DNA of 64,000 nt from Balneolaceae bacterium UBA3186 (GCA_002364085.1 DEXK01000012.1:124001-188000); one strand, 5' to 3'. Numbered from the stretch's first letter, positions 16,015-24,850 are shown. Numbers and translations are program-made. The notes: a model not told the origin generated them from the letters alone.

Positions 16015-17256
16015 ATGAACATTTACGCCATAATTATCCTTGCTACTATTGCAGTGGATTTTGTACTCGACCTGGTTTCCAATTACCTGAATCTGAAATC
16101 ATTATCCAAAGAATTACCGGATGAATTTGATGGTGTTTATGACCAAGAAACTTATGCCAAGTCGCAGGAATACACCAAAACCCAAACTCGGTTCGGATTT
16201 ATAACCGGTGGCTTTGATCTTGTTGTACTTCTAGGCTTTTGGTTTTCAGGCGGATTTAATTGGCTTGATGAAATTGTACGAGCGTGGGGTTTTGGAGAAC
16301 TGGTTACCGGATTACTTTACATCGCTGTATTGATGGTTGCCAAGTCAGTGATCTCACTTCCGTTCAGTATTTATTCCACTTTTGTGATCGAAGAACGATT
16401 TGGCTTCAACAAAACCACACCAAAAACCTTTGTTTTGGATTTGATAAAAGGATTAGGGCTTGGACTATTGATCGGAATGCCTTTGCTTGCCGGTATTCTT
16501 GCCTTCTTTATGTACACAGGTGATCTGGCCTGGCTTTATGCGTGGATTGCAATCACTATTTTCTCTTTGGTGATGCAGTATGTGGCCCCAACCTGGATCA
16601 TGCCGATGTTTAATAAATTTACTCCGCTTGAAGAGGGGGAGCTACGCACCGCAATCGAAGAATACACCGATAAAGTTGACTTCCCGCTACAAGGTTTATT
16701 TGTGATAGATGGTTCAAAACGTTCAAGTAAATCCAATGCATTTTTTACCGGATTTGGGAAAAATAAGCGTATTGCACTGTATGATACGTTGATCGAAAAT
16801 CATACCAATGACGAATTAATAGCTGTACTTGCACACGAAATTGGTCATTATAAAAAGAAGCACATTATTAAAGGAATGATCACTAGTGTAATTCAAACGG
16901 GAGCTATGTTATTTGTGCTTTCGATTTTCTTGCAAGCCGAAGGATTATTTGATGCTTTTTATATGGATGAAATGTCTTTGTACGCCGGACTCATTTTCTT
17001 CGGAATGCTGTACGCACCAATCGATATGATCCTGTCTGTATTTATGCAGATATCATCCAGAAAACACGAATACGAAGCAGATGAATTTGCCGCTACCACA
17101 ACCGGAAAACCTGAGGACATGATCGCCACACTGAAAAAGCTCTCAAAAGACAATCTTTCTAATTTAACTCCACATCCTTTTTATGTATTCTTGAATTATT
17201 CGCACCCGCCAGCATTACAACGTATTAAAGCAATTCGGGAGATTTGTTATGAGTAA
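16015..17256 (+). CDS. M48-family zinc metalloprotease (Ste24/CAAX-protease type)
   Basis: 413-residue polytopic membrane protease. Zinc motif HEIGHYKKKH (His274, Glu275, His278) with the third ligand in KHEYEADEFA. Several membrane spans precede and follow the motif, as in Ste24-like proteins, and the N-terminal region with DEFDGVYDQETYAKSQEYT matches this branch. Bacterial members are thought to act in membrane protein quality control; prenyl substrates are absent in bacteria. The end overlaps the start of the PLP enzyme gene by eight bases. Confidence 0.9.
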   Translation: MNIYAIIILATIAVDFVLDLVSNYLNLKSLSKELPDEFDGVYDQETYAKSQEYTKTQTRFGFITGGFDLVVLLGFWFSGGFNWLDEIVRAWGFGELVTGLLYIAVLMVAKSVISLPFSIYSTFVIEERFGFNKTTPKTFVLDLIKGLGLGLLIGMPLLAGILAFFMYTGDLAWLYAWIAITIFSLVMQYVAPTWIMPMFNKFTPLEEGELRTAIEEYTDKVDFPLQGLFVIDGSKRSSKSNAFFTGFGKNKRIALYDTLIENHTNDELIAVLAHEIGHYKKKHIIKGMITSVIQTGAMLFVLSIFLQAEGLFDAFYMDEMSLYAGLIFFGMLYAPIDMILSVFMQISSRKHEYEADEFAATTTGKPEDMIATLKKLSKDNLSNLTPHPFYVFLNYSHPPALQRIKAIREICYE

Positions 17257-18385
17257 AAAACCAAAAAACATAGAAACCATAGCCATTCACGGATCTCTGA
17301 ATCATTCTTCAGGATCAAGGTCCGTAGTTCCTCCTATAGAAGTTTCCACGAATTTTGAACATTCTGAAGCCGGACATCAGGATGGAGATTATTTATATAC
17401 CAGACACAGTAACCCAAACCGACTTCAATTGGAAAAAGTCCTCGCAGAATTAGAGGGCGGAGAAGCATGTGCAGCATTTTCATCAGGGATGGCAGCTATC
17501 GGAAGTGTATTTCAGGCAATGGAAGAAGGCTCTCATATTATCGTTCCTGAAGATGTGTATCACGGAACCCGAAAAACGTTGAATACTTTTGGTAAGCGAT
17601 GGAATCTGGAGTTTACATTCACTGACATGAGAGATCTGGAACAGGTTCAGAATAATATTCGTCCGAACACAAAACTCATCTACGCAGAAACTCCCTCCAA
17701 TCCTTTAATGCACATTACCGACCTTGAAAAAGTGTGTGCTTTAGCAAAAACCATCAATGCGAAAGTTTGTGTGGATAATACCTGGCCATCTCCTTTAAAT
17801 CTGAATCCGATTGAGTTTGGAGCTGATCTGGTGATGCATTCCACTACAAAATATTTAGCCGGACACAGTGATATTTTAGGTGGCGCGATCATCTCAGCAA
17901 AACAAGATGAAATGTTCGATCGAATTCGAACTATACAACAAGGGCAAGGTGCTGTACCTTCTCCAAGAGATTGCTGGTTGCTTTGCCGAAGTATCAGAAG
18001 TTTTCCTTACCGAATGCGAGCTCATAATGAGAATGCTCAAAAACTCGCCGAATTCCTCTCCGATCATCCAAAAGTAAAAGAGGTTTATTATCCGGGATTA
18101 GAATCACACCAAGGTTATGAAATCGCCAGAGCGCAAATGAGTGGATTTGGTGGAATGATCTCATTTCTTTTTGACGGAACGGAAGAAGAATCGCTTAAAG
18201 CCGTTGCTTCCTCTAAACTCATAACAAGGGCAACAAGTCTTGGCGGAATTGAGAGCACCTGGGAACATCGTCGTTCCAGTGAAGGTGATCAATCACATTC
18301 TCCGGAAAACTTAATAAGATTAAGCGTTGGTTTAGAGCATCCGGATGATCTTATTGAAGACTTGAAACAGGCTTTGAAAGGTTAA
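17249..18385 (+). CDS. Cys/Met-metabolism PLP enzyme (cystathionine gamma-synthase/lyase type)
   Basis: 378 residues of the trans-sulfuration family. The PLP lysine is Lys201 in HSTTKYLAGHSD; also seen are YTRHSNPN near the N-terminus, FSSGMAAI and ETPSNP, and the C-terminal RLSVGLEHPDDLI. These do not separate MetB, MetC and Mgl activities; the family works in methionine and cysteine interconversion. Translationally coupled to the M48 protease gene by an eight-base overlap, which is an odd pairing. Confidence 0.85.
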   Translation: MSKKPKNIETIAIHGSLNHSSGSRSVVPPIEVSTNFEHSEAGHQDGDYLYTRHSNPNRLQLEKVLAELEGGEACAAFSSGMAAIGSVFQAMEEGSHIIVPEDVYHGTRKTLNTFGKRWNLEFTFTDMRDLEQVQNNIRPNTKLIYAETPSNPLMHITDLEKVCALAKTINAKVCVDNTWPSPLNLNPIEFGADLVMHSTTKYLAGHSDILGGAIISAKQDEMFDRIRTIQQGQGAVPSPRDCWLLCRSIRSFPYRMRAHNENAQKLAEFLSDHPKVKEVYYPGLESHQGYEIARAQMSGFGGMISFLFDGTEEESLKAVASSKLITRATSLGGIESTWEHRRSSEGDQSHSPENLIRLSVGLEHPDDLIEDLKQALKG

Positions 18386-18387
18386 AT

Positions 18388-19239
18388 CTATCTTAAAACA
18401 TATGCATTAACACGCATACTTAATACCAAATCAACTTTTTCGAATTCCATAAATTGATGCATCCTGACTAAAGTTTCTTTTTTTCTTGAGTCTTTTGCAG
18501 AATAAACTATAGCTCCAATTCTATTTTTTTTATTGTCTATCCAACCCTCCACTAATTCTAATGAGACCAAAAAATCACCTTCAATAATCAATTTTTGAGA
18601 CTCTAAATCAACATTTACCCAACCTTTTGTCGTGTTTGATTTTAAATATATTTCATTATTGTTAATAAGGTCGAGCTTTTCACTTCTATACTCGTAAAAA
18701 TGTATTCTATATATTAGGCTATCGAAGTCACTTGATCTTATATGAAAACTCAAATCTACTAATTCAATCTTCTTTGAATTAGAAAACATTCTTCCAACTT
18801 CATTCCCTTTAGCAAGTCCTGAAAAAGACCATCCCGATAAATTATAAGCTCTTAATCTTCCTAAAGAAATTTTTTCTTCTTTCATGGCTGTCACTGATAT
18901 TTCTTGGAGAGCACTAACTTTCTTATCTAATAAAATATTCAATTCACCTTTTCCTCTAATCTCCTCATAACTAATTTTTACTGTAGAATATCCTACCGAT
19001 GAGACATATAAAGTATCTTGAATGTCCATTTTCGATATTTTAAGCTTAAATCTGCCGCTTTCATCTGCAACAGTTCCAATTTTTAAGTTAGGAACCCCTA
19101 TATGTGCATACGCAATTGGATTACTTGACTTATTTTCAATCACAACTCCTATTAAAAAATCATTTTTGCTTTGATCTAAGCCAAAGAGCATAACATATGT
19201 AGCCAAAAAAAATGGCTTAAACTTAATAGATAAATTCAT
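18388..19239 (-). CDS. secreted CarboxypepD_reg-like protein
   Basis: 283 residues. A hydrophobic N-terminal stretch (FFLATYVMLFGL) looks like a signal or anchor. Residues about 28-110 form a carboxypeptidase-regulatory-like (SusC N-terminal type) domain: GVVIENKSSNPIAYAHIGV, GTVADESGRFKLKI and DTLYVSSVGYSTVKI. The remaining 170 residues are a beta-rich region also seen in Bacteroidota proteins of unknown role. It is divergent from the NVEALA-like cassette across a 165-base AT-rich gap; a functional tie is possible, not shown. Confidence 0.65.
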   Translation of the reverse strand: MNLSIKFKPFFLATYVMLFGLDQSKNDFLIGVVIENKSSNPIAYAHIGVPNLKIGTVADESGRFKLKISKMDIQDTLYVSSVGYSTVKISYEEIRGKGELNILLDKKVSALQEISVTAMKEEKISLGRLRAYNLSGWSFSGLAKGNEVGRMFSNSKKIELVDLSFHIRSSDFDSLIYRIHFYEYRSEKLDLINNNEIYLKSNTTKGWVNVDLESQKLIIEGDFLVSLELVEGWIDNKKNRIGAIVYSAKDSRKKETLVRMHQFMEFEKVDLVLSMRVNAYVLR

Positions 19240-19404
19240 AGTTAAAATGCTTAATACCTTTACAAGGTAAATTAATATGTAAACTTCAAAAGAATTTAAA
19301 TTTAAAATTATATTAATTAGTTACTTGACTTTTAAAAATTTTAAATACTTATTCCTAATAACCTTTATTTAATTAAGGTATAAATAATTTAAATTGGGAG
19401 TAAT

Positions 19405-19662
19405 ATGAAAAAAATAAAATACACTGTAATTGGACTTTTGACATTTGCCATAATGTCATTCAATGTGACCAAAAATGATGATTCTGGGGAGCTTGATGTT
19501 TATGTAATAGAAGCTTCTGCTCAAAGTCCCGGAGCTTGTGCGGCAAATGGATATAAAACTTGGGCTGGTGGTTTATTTGGAACCAAAGCAAAAAACTGTT
19601 GGTGTGAAACTGTTAGAAAACCAAGACTTGTATGTGAAACTGCAACTCCTGGTAATACATAA
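19405..19662 (+). CDS. NVEALA-like secreted cysteine-rich peptide
   Basis: 85 residues. The leader MKKIKYTVIGLLTFAIMSFN is followed by an acidic stretch and the block VIEASAQ (34-40), which resembles the NVEALA motif of the Bacteroidota family of that name. The likely mature end (41-85) has four cysteines (45, 65, 67, 77) and is rich in Gly, Lys and Ala. A GGGAGT ribosome-like site lies just before the ATG. First gene of a three-gene set with an anchored Trx-like protein and a TolB-like propeller lipoprotein. Processing site and activity are unknown. Confidence 0.7.
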   Translation: MKKIKYTVIGLLTFAIMSFNVTKNDDSGELDVYVIEASAQSPGACAANGYKTWAGGLFGTKAKNCWCETVRKPRLVCETATPGNT

Positions 19663-19670
19663 AACTAATC

Positions 19671-19706
19671 AAGCCTATGGGGTGAGTTTTTTCATTCCAT
19701 GGGTTT
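19671..19706 (+). promoter_or_regulatory. intercistronic hairpin after the NVEALA-like gene
   Basis: AAGCCTATGG (19671-19680) can pair with CCATGGGTTT (19697-19706) in RNA: ten pairs including two G-U. The loop is 16 bases. There is no long T-run directly after it, so it may be a leaky terminator or an RNA-processing/stability element that keeps the peptide mRNA more abundant than the two genes behind it. Confidence 0.4.
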
Positions 19707-19715
19707 ATATAATTT

Positions 19716-20216
19716 ATGAAACGGACTATAATTATCATTTCACTAGCCTTTTCTTTTTTATTTATGTGTATTTATATATACAATCATAATAAAAAAGATC
19801 TATTGATTGATTTTACGAGTGAATACTCTTTTGTAACAAATAAAGAGGTATCAGAGTTTTTTAATCAGGAATACTTAGTGCTTGCATTTGTTGAAGGGGC
19901 TTGTAATTCTAATGCTTTAGAAATTGATAAAATCCAGGACTATTTTATAAATAATTTTGAGAACCAAGAACTTGTTTTTGTTTTTGCTGGTGAGCTCTGT
20001 GATTATATCAAAGCTATTTCGGAAGATAATAGAATCATTCTTTTTCCTGCTATTTATGATCCTGATTATAAATTTTATATAGATAATCCATTCCTAAAAA
20101 ACGAAGATCAAATACTTATCCTTAAAAAGGATAAAAGCATCATATATAAAGGCAATCCTTTTTACAAAAAAAAGGATCTGCTATTGTTAACTAATTTCCT
20201 CAAACAAATACGATGA
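19716..20216 (+). CDS. membrane-anchored thioredoxin-like protein, no CxxC
   Basis: 166 residues. One N-terminal hydrophobic segment (residues 4-22) should anchor it in the inner membrane with the rest in the periplasm. The alternation EYLVLAFVEGACNSNALE, ELVFVFAGELCDYI and QILILKKDKSIIYKG suggests a thioredoxin-like fold of the TlpA/AhpC sort, but there are just two separate cysteines and no CxxC. The stop overlaps the start of the propeller gene by four bases (ATGA). Such proteins are common beside NVEALA peptides; activity unknown. Confidence 0.55.
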   Translation: MKRTIIIISLAFSFLFMCIYIYNHNKKDLLIDFTSEYSFVTNKEVSEFFNQEYLVLAFVEGACNSNALEIDKIQDYFINNFENQELVFVFAGELCDYIKAISEDNRIILFPAIYDPDYKFYIDNPFLKNEDQILILKKDKSIIYKGNPFYKKKDLLLLTNFLKQIR

Positions 20217-21292
20217 ATTGCTACTTAAGATGTGTTCCACTTATAACTATAGCGTTAATTCTCCTTTCAGCTTGTGGAAGTGAAAATAAAAAATCCTCTA
20301 TTAATATTGGTCATGAACCATTTGGTAAGGGAATTTTACTAGATAAGACAATCCATAATAGCATAGGTGACTTAGTAATAGCCCCTTCGGGTTTATATGT
20401 AACGGATTCTATGACAATAATTATTGATGAATATGCTAACAATAATATAGTTTCTTTTTTTGATTCTAAAACTCTTGAGCTAATAACTTCTTTTGGATCT
20501 AGAGGGGAAGGCCCCAAAGAATTTTCGGACTCTCCATTGATCTTGCAACCGGATTTAGCGAATAAAGACATTTTGGAATTATATGATTGGGGAAAAAAAA
20601 GGTTAGTTAGAATCTCATTAAGTGCGCTACTAAAAAAAGACGAGATCGAGATATTATATGAAACTCGAATTCCTCCAAAAGTATTAGATGCACAGCAAGT
20701 TGGGAAAATAAATAATAATCTTGTCGCATCGGGAACTCTTAGCGAAGGACTGGTAGCGTTTATAGACGACTCTTCTTTTAATATTTCTTACCTAGATTTT
20801 GAACCTTTTTCTATAAGTAAGGACTTGAATATCTCTGACAGAAAATGGTTTTTGAATATGTGGATGGCTATTAACTCCGATCATGAGAAAATTGTACTTG
20901 TTGCTGAAAGGTTTAATCACTTACTCATTTATGACTTCAATGGAGAATTGCTCGAAAGTATTAAATTGGATAATTATGAGCCCAACTATATCCAGAACAA
21001 AATTGACACTCCTTATTTTTACACAAAGGTAGTAACAACAAATGAGTACATTTATGCTTTGTGGCTAGGAAAAAGTATTAGCCAAATTGAGGAAATAGTA
21101 GGGAAAAATGAGAGTATTAATCCAGAGATACATGTTTTTGATTGGTCAGGAAATCCCATTAGAAAATTTTTATTTAACACAAGTTTTATATCGACATTTA
21201 CCGTTGATAAAAATTACAAAAGATTTATTATTGTAAATGAGTTTTCAAGTGATTCAATACTTACTTTCTCTTATTCTGATTTGATTAGATAA
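20213..21292 (+). CDS. TolB-like six-bladed beta-propeller lipoprotein (BF3164-like)
   Basis: 359 residues with signal peptide and lipobox LLSACG (Cys21). The repeating pattern of blades is visible: FGSRGEGPKEFSDSP, LELYDWGKKRLVRIS, LLIYDFNGELLESIKL and IHVFDWSGNPIRKF. The GSRGEGPxEF segment is the hallmark of the Bacteroidota TolB-like 6-blade propellers (BF3164/BF2992 type) that sit beside NVEALA genes. Probably a surface or periplasmic partner of the peptide. Base composition is noticeably AT-richer than in the E2 gene that follows. Confidence 0.75.
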   Translation: MNCYLRCVPLITIALILLSACGSENKKSSINIGHEPFGKGILLDKTIHNSIGDLVIAPSGLYVTDSMTIIIDEYANNNIVSFFDSKTLELITSFGSRGEGPKEFSDSPLILQPDLANKDILELYDWGKKRLVRISLSALLKKDEIEILYETRIPPKVLDAQQVGKINNNLVASGTLSEGLVAFIDDSSFNISYLDFEPFSISKDLNISDRKWFLNMWMAINSDHEKIVLVAERFNHLLIYDFNGELLESIKLDNYEPNYIQNKIDTPYFYTKVVTTNEYIYALWLGKSISQIEEIVGKNESINPEIHVFDWSGNPIRKFLFNTSFISTFTVDKNYKRFIIVNEFSSDSILTFSYSDLIR

Positions 21293-21654
21293 AATTAGTC
21301 GCACTAACGAATCGTTTTAATGAAATCTAGAATTTTTCAACTTCTTTCTTGCGCATATAGTAAAATGCTTGAATTAATTTATGACTTAACCCATTCTACA
21401 TAGTCTAAGCAATGATATCAGCTCCTTGTTCATTTGCATGAGAGTCTCCTGAGATTTTTAAGGAGTCATAACACGAGTTTATTATAGAGCTAACATGTTC
21501 AGAAATGTTAATAAATTTAATCTGATCTAAAAGCGCTTTTTTAACAATAAAAGGAACTATCTGCATTTTGAAGTAATTAGAATAATGTAGAACTTTACAG
21601 TCCTTTGCAAAAACAGCTAAAACCGCCGTTAAGGCATCAAATTAAAAGATTTTT
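21293..21654. other. gene-free stretch with an open remnant on the minus strand
   Basis: This 362-base interval has no full gene. It contains a small perfect palindrome AAAAGCGCTTTT near 21530 followed by two more T. On the minus strand a frame stays open over 79 codons (21405-21641), described separately. No convincing TAnnTTTG box for the E2 gene was found. Confidence 0.5.
21405..21641 (-). pseudogene. possible decayed gene remnant
   Basis: An open frame of 78 sense codons bounded by a TAA upstream and the stop TAG at 21405-21407. It reads like protein (FDALTAVLAVFAKDCKVL at the start, EHVSSIINSCYDSLKISG near the end), but the first ATG is only 53 residues from the end (21564-21566) and no homologous family is recognised. 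Could be the C-terminus of a lost gene or chance openness in AT-rich DNA. Confidence 0.3.
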
Positions 21655-23442
21655 ATGGCTAAGGTAGAAGTAGTAATGCCCCAGATGGGCGAATCGGTAA
21701 TGGAAGGAACAGTAATTGAGTGGGGCAAGTCTGTAGGTGATACTGTAGAAGTTGACGAAACACTGCTCGAAATTGCTACTGATAAGGTAGATAGTGAAGT
21801 TCCGTCACCCGAAGCCGGAACACTTGTTGAGATCTTAGTTGAAGAAGGCGATACCATCGAAGTTGGGAAACCTATTGCTATTATCGAGACCGATGCAGAT
21901 GCTGTTGGAGACACAAATTCATCTCCGGAACCAGAGGCAAAGGAAGAAACTAAAGAAGAAGAGTCTGAGCCTGAAGCGGAAGAAAAAGAAAGTGCCTCTG
22001 CTGCCGAAGAATCAAATTCCGGTGGTGGAGAGGATGACGGAGAGCGTATTGAAGTTGTAATGCCACAAATGGGTGAGTCTGTTGTTGAAGCAACTGTAAT
22101 TGGCTGGAATAAATCAGTTGGCGATGAAGTTGAGGAAGATGAAACGCTCTTAGAAATTTCTACTGATAAAGTGGACAGTGAAGTACCTTCTCCTGCTGCG
22201 GGAATACTTATAGAAATTTTAGCCGAAGAAAATGACACTATTGAAGTAGGTCAACCGATTGCAATCATTTCAACTGGAAAAGGAGCAAGTGCAGGTTCTT
22301 CTGCTCCAAAATCAGATTCCGTTTCTTCATCAGCTAAAAAAGAAGAAAAGAAATTATCTAAAGAAGAAATTGCTGCTACCACTCCGGATCAATTGATGCA
22401 GAATAATGGATCAAGTGATTCTTCCGGAGGATCAGAGCCACAAAGAATGGGAAGCGACGGAAGATTTTTCTCACCGCTTGTTCGATCTATCGCAAAAGAA
22501 GAAGGAATCAGTCAGGAAGAACTTGAAAGTATTGAAGGCTCAGGCCAAGGCGGTAGAGTTTCCAAAAAGGACATTCTTGGATATGTAGAAGATAAGAAGA
22601 ACGGAAAAGTATCAGCTCCGAAATCTTCTCAAAGCTCTGCTGGATTAAGTAAGCCAAGTAGCTCTTCTAAATCCAGCGATGGTTCAATTTCTGCCGGACA
22701 ACTGGATATCAAATCTCCTTCCGGTGATGTTGAAATTATCAAGATGGACCGTATGCGCAAAATGATCGCAGAGCATATGGTGAAATCAGTTCAAACTTCA
22801 GCGCATGTAACTACTTTCGCTGAAGTAGATGTAACCAACATGGTAAAATGGAGAAATGCTAATAAGAATGCATTCCAACAGAAAACAGGCCATAAGCTAA
22901 CGTTCACTCCTCTGTTCGTAGAAGCCATCATCAAAGCGATGTTGGAATTCCCATTAATTAATAGTTCTGTTAATGGTGATGAGATCCATGTTAAAAAGGA
23001 TATCAACTTTGGTTTGGCTGTTGCTCTTGGAGAAGGCGGCGAAGGCGGATTGATCGTTCCTGTTATGAAAAAAGCTCAACAAAAGAATTTGGTTGGACTT
23101 GCTGAATCAGTGAATGAAGTAGCTACAAAAGCCAGAAGTAAGAAATTAAGTCCTGACGATCTTGTAGGAGGAACCATCACTTTAACTAACTACGGAAGTG
23201 TGGGTAACATTATGGGAACTCCGATCATCAATCAACCTCAAGTTGCCATTATTGGTACAGGAGCTATTGAGAAAAAGCCGGTTGTTCTTGAAACAGAAAA
23301 TGGTGATGTAATTGCGATCCGACAAATGATGTATTTATCAATGAGTTATGATCACAGAATTATTGATGGTGCTCATGGTGGTGCATTCCTGAATAGAATT
23401 AAACAAATTCTTCAGGGTTTTGATATGGATCGTGCGGTTTAG
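21655..23442 (+). CDS. 2-oxo acid dehydrogenase E2 (dihydrolipoyl acyltransferase), two lipoyl domains
   Basis: 595 residues. Two lipoyl domains: about 1-80 with Lys44 in ATDKVDSE and about 130-208 with Lys172 in STDKVDSE, joined by an acidic Glu-rich linker. Residues about 270-310 form the E3-binding domain (FFSPLVRSIAKEEG, GQGGRVSKKDIL), followed by a Ser/Lys linker and the catalytic domain with YDHRIIDGAHGG (His567, Asp571). It transfers the acyl group to CoA in a 2-oxo acid dehydrogenase complex. Two lipoyl domains and MPQMGESVMEGT suggest a branched-chain or 2-oxoglutarate type, but substrate is not decided; no E1 or E3 gene adjoins it. Confidence 0.88.
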   Translation: MAKVEVVMPQMGESVMEGTVIEWGKSVGDTVEVDETLLEIATDKVDSEVPSPEAGTLVEILVEEGDTIEVGKPIAIIETDADAVGDTNSSPEPEAKEETKEEESEPEAEEKESASAAEESNSGGGEDDGERIEVVMPQMGESVVEATVIGWNKSVGDEVEEDETLLEISTDKVDSEVPSPAAGILIEILAEENDTIEVGQPIAIISTGKGASAGSSAPKSDSVSSSAKKEEKKLSKEEIAATTPDQLMQNNGSSDSSGGSEPQRMGSDGRFFSPLVRSIAKEEGISQEELESIEGSGQGGRVSKKDILGYVEDKKNGKVSAPKSSQSSAGLSKPSSSSKSSDGSISAGQLDIKSPSGDVEIIKMDRMRKMIAEHMVKSVQTSAHVTTFAEVDVTNMVKWRNANKNAFQQKTGHKLTFTPLFVEAIIKAMLEFPLINSSVNGDEIHVKKDINFGLAVALGEGGEGGLIVPVMKKAQQKNLVGLAESVNEVATKARSKKLSPDDLVGGTITLTNYGSVGNIMGTPIINQPQVAIIGTGAIEKKPVVLETENGDVIAIRQMMYLSMSYDHRIIDGAHGGAFLNRIKQILQGFDMDRAV

Positions 23443-23447
23443 CACCC

Positions 23448-23523
23448 GTCAGCCTGAGGATATTTATGAAGGATCTTCACCGCTTATTAGTTGTGCAGAT
23501 TCTTCGCTATCGCTCTGAATGAC
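23448..23523. repeat. REP/MITE-like intergenic element
   Basis: A 76-base block right after the E2 stop with related inverted ends: GTCAGCCTGAG at the left and CTCTGAATGAC at the right (eight of eleven positions match when inverted). Inside it are GAAGGATCTTC and AGATTCTTCGCTATCGCT, words familiar from dispersed intergenic repeats in many Bacteroidota-like genomes (the GTCATTC...GCGAAGAATCT type). Non-coding. A RAYT gene is present at 4776-5339, but a link is unproven. Confidence 0.6.
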
Positions 23524-23535
23524 CTTTAATTAAAC

Positions 23536-23560
23536 GAGACGCTTATTTGCGTCTCTTTTT
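23536..23560 (+). terminator. intrinsic terminator after the E2 gene
   Basis: GAGACGC (23536-23542), loop ttattt, GCGTCTC (23549-23555), then five T (23556-23560): a seven-pair stem with T-tail, in the right place to end the E2 transcript before panC. The same stem core occurs inside the RAYT gene at 5012-5033. Confidence 0.7.
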
Positions 23561-23568
23561 ATGTTCAA

Positions 23569-24420
23569 ATGATAACAGCAAAATCCATACAAGAAATACG
23601 AGAGCAGGTAAATCACCTGAAATCGCAAGGGAAAAAAGTTGCCTTTGTTCCTACTATGGGTGCTTTGCATGACGGCCATCTTTCGCTTATAAAGATGGCT
23701 CATGAACACGCTGATGCCATCGTAGTTTCTATTTATGTAAATCCTGAACAATTCGCTCCTCATGAGGATTTTGGAACCTATCCCAGAACTTTAGAAGCCG
23801 ATCTTGAGCTCTGCAAACAGGAAAATGTTGACGTAGTTTTTATGCCGGATACCGAAACCATGTATGGATCCGGAAAAAAGTATTTCAGCATCCATATCGA
23901 AGAGCTGAATGTGCATTTGGATGGAGGAAGTCGCCCAGGCTATTTCCAAGGAATTGCTTTGGTAGTAAATAAACTCTTCAATATAGTGAGACCCGATATT
24001 GCAGTATTTGGCCAAAAAGATTACCAACAATTCCGGATTATCGAACAAATGGTCAAAGAGTTTAATCAGGATATAAAGCTCTTGATGGCTCCAATTGGTA
24101 GGGCTGAAGATGGCTTGGCTTTAAGTAGCAGAAATGCTTATTTATCTCAAGAAGAAAGAACGCTTGCTCCTAGTTTATATAGAGCAATGACCTATGTTGA
24201 ACAACAAATTAAAAATGGTGTTTTTGATCCCGCACTTTTGATAAAACATCAACAGGATGAACTGGAAGCAAAAGGCTTTAAAAATGATTATCTTTCCGTT
24301 TATTCATTGGACACTTTACAACCTGTGAGTCAGTTGAAACCCGGTAACAAATATGTGCTTGCAATCGCAGCTTATTTGGGGAAAACACGATTGATTGACA
24401 ACTTAATTTTTGAAATTTGA
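23569..24420 (+). CDS. panC: pantothenate synthetase
   Basis: 283 residues. Joins pantoate and beta-alanine using ATP in the cytoplasm, last step of pantothenate synthesis. Seen: FVPTMGALHDGHLSLI with the HIGH-like nucleotide motif, SIYVNPEQF, GSRPGYFQGIALVV, FGQKDYQQ and the KMSKS-like SSRNAYLS. Length is normal for the family. Followed after ten bases by panD, which supplies beta-alanine, so the two work in one operon. The start lies nine bases after the E2 terminator's T-run, leaving a very short leader unless transcription starts within the repeat. Confidence 0.95.
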   Translation: MITAKSIQEIREQVNHLKSQGKKVAFVPTMGALHDGHLSLIKMAHEHADAIVVSIYVNPEQFAPHEDFGTYPRTLEADLELCKQENVDVVFMPDTETMYGSGKKYFSIHIEELNVHLDGGSRPGYFQGIALVVNKLFNIVRPDIAVFGQKDYQQFRIIEQMVKEFNQDIKLLMAPIGRAEDGLALSSRNAYLSQEERTLAPSLYRAMTYVEQQIKNGVFDPALLIKHQQDELEAKGFKNDYLSVYSLDTLQPVSQLKPGNKYVLAIAAYLGKTRLIDNLIFEI

Positions 24421-24430
24421 GGTTATAGCA

Positions 24431-24850
24431 ATGCAAATAACCATGTTTAAGTCGAAATTACACCAACTTGCTGTTACAGAAGCCAACCTTATGTATGAAG
24501 GTAGCATCACTATCGATCAGGATCTTTTAGATGCCGCTAATCTGTTACCTTACGAAAAAGTTCAAGTTGTTAATATCACGAATGGTTCTCGCTTAGAAAC
24601 ATATACCATTCCGGGAGAAAGAGGCAGCCGTATTTGCTGTATGAATGGAGCTGCAGCACGACTTACTCAAATTGGTGACAGAATTATTGTTATCAGCTAT
24701 GCTGAAATGACTCCCGAAGAAGCAAAGGCACATAAACCTACTGTTGTTATTGTTGACGAAAATAATGACCCAAAGGAAATTATTGATGAGACCAAGTACG
24801 CTTCCAGGTATGATTTGGAATCAGGCATGTTGGACAACTCGCTACAATAA
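24431..24850 (+). CDS. panD: aspartate 1-decarboxylase
   Basis: 139 residues from the start MQITMFKSKLHQLAVTEANL, the standard N-terminus; an ATG at 24410 would add seven residues and overlap panC, so it is rejected. The self-cleavage site is Gly-Ser in LMYEGSITID, which yields the pyruvoyl cofactor. Tyr and Arg of the active site are in VVNITNGSRLETY, and CCMNGAAARL is the conserved NGAAAR segment. Makes beta-alanine from aspartate for the panC product. Confidence 0.95.
   Translation: MQITMFKSKLHQLAVTEANLMYEGSITIDQDLLDAANLLPYEKVQVVNITNGSRLETYTIPGERGSRICCMNGAAARLTQIGDRIIVISYAEMTPEEAKAHKPTVVIVDENNDPKEIIDETKYASRYDLESGMLDNSLQ

Noticed and set aside
19538..19789. 83-residue plus-strand frame across the NVEALA-like gene and the next start
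   Set aside because: Overlaps two better supported genes in another frame and has no start context.
21642..22238. 198-residue minus-strand frame rich in Ser, Thr and Pro
   Set aside because: Antisense shadow of the two lipoyl domains and acidic linker of the E2 gene; its apparent repeat mirrors the duplicated lipoyl domains.
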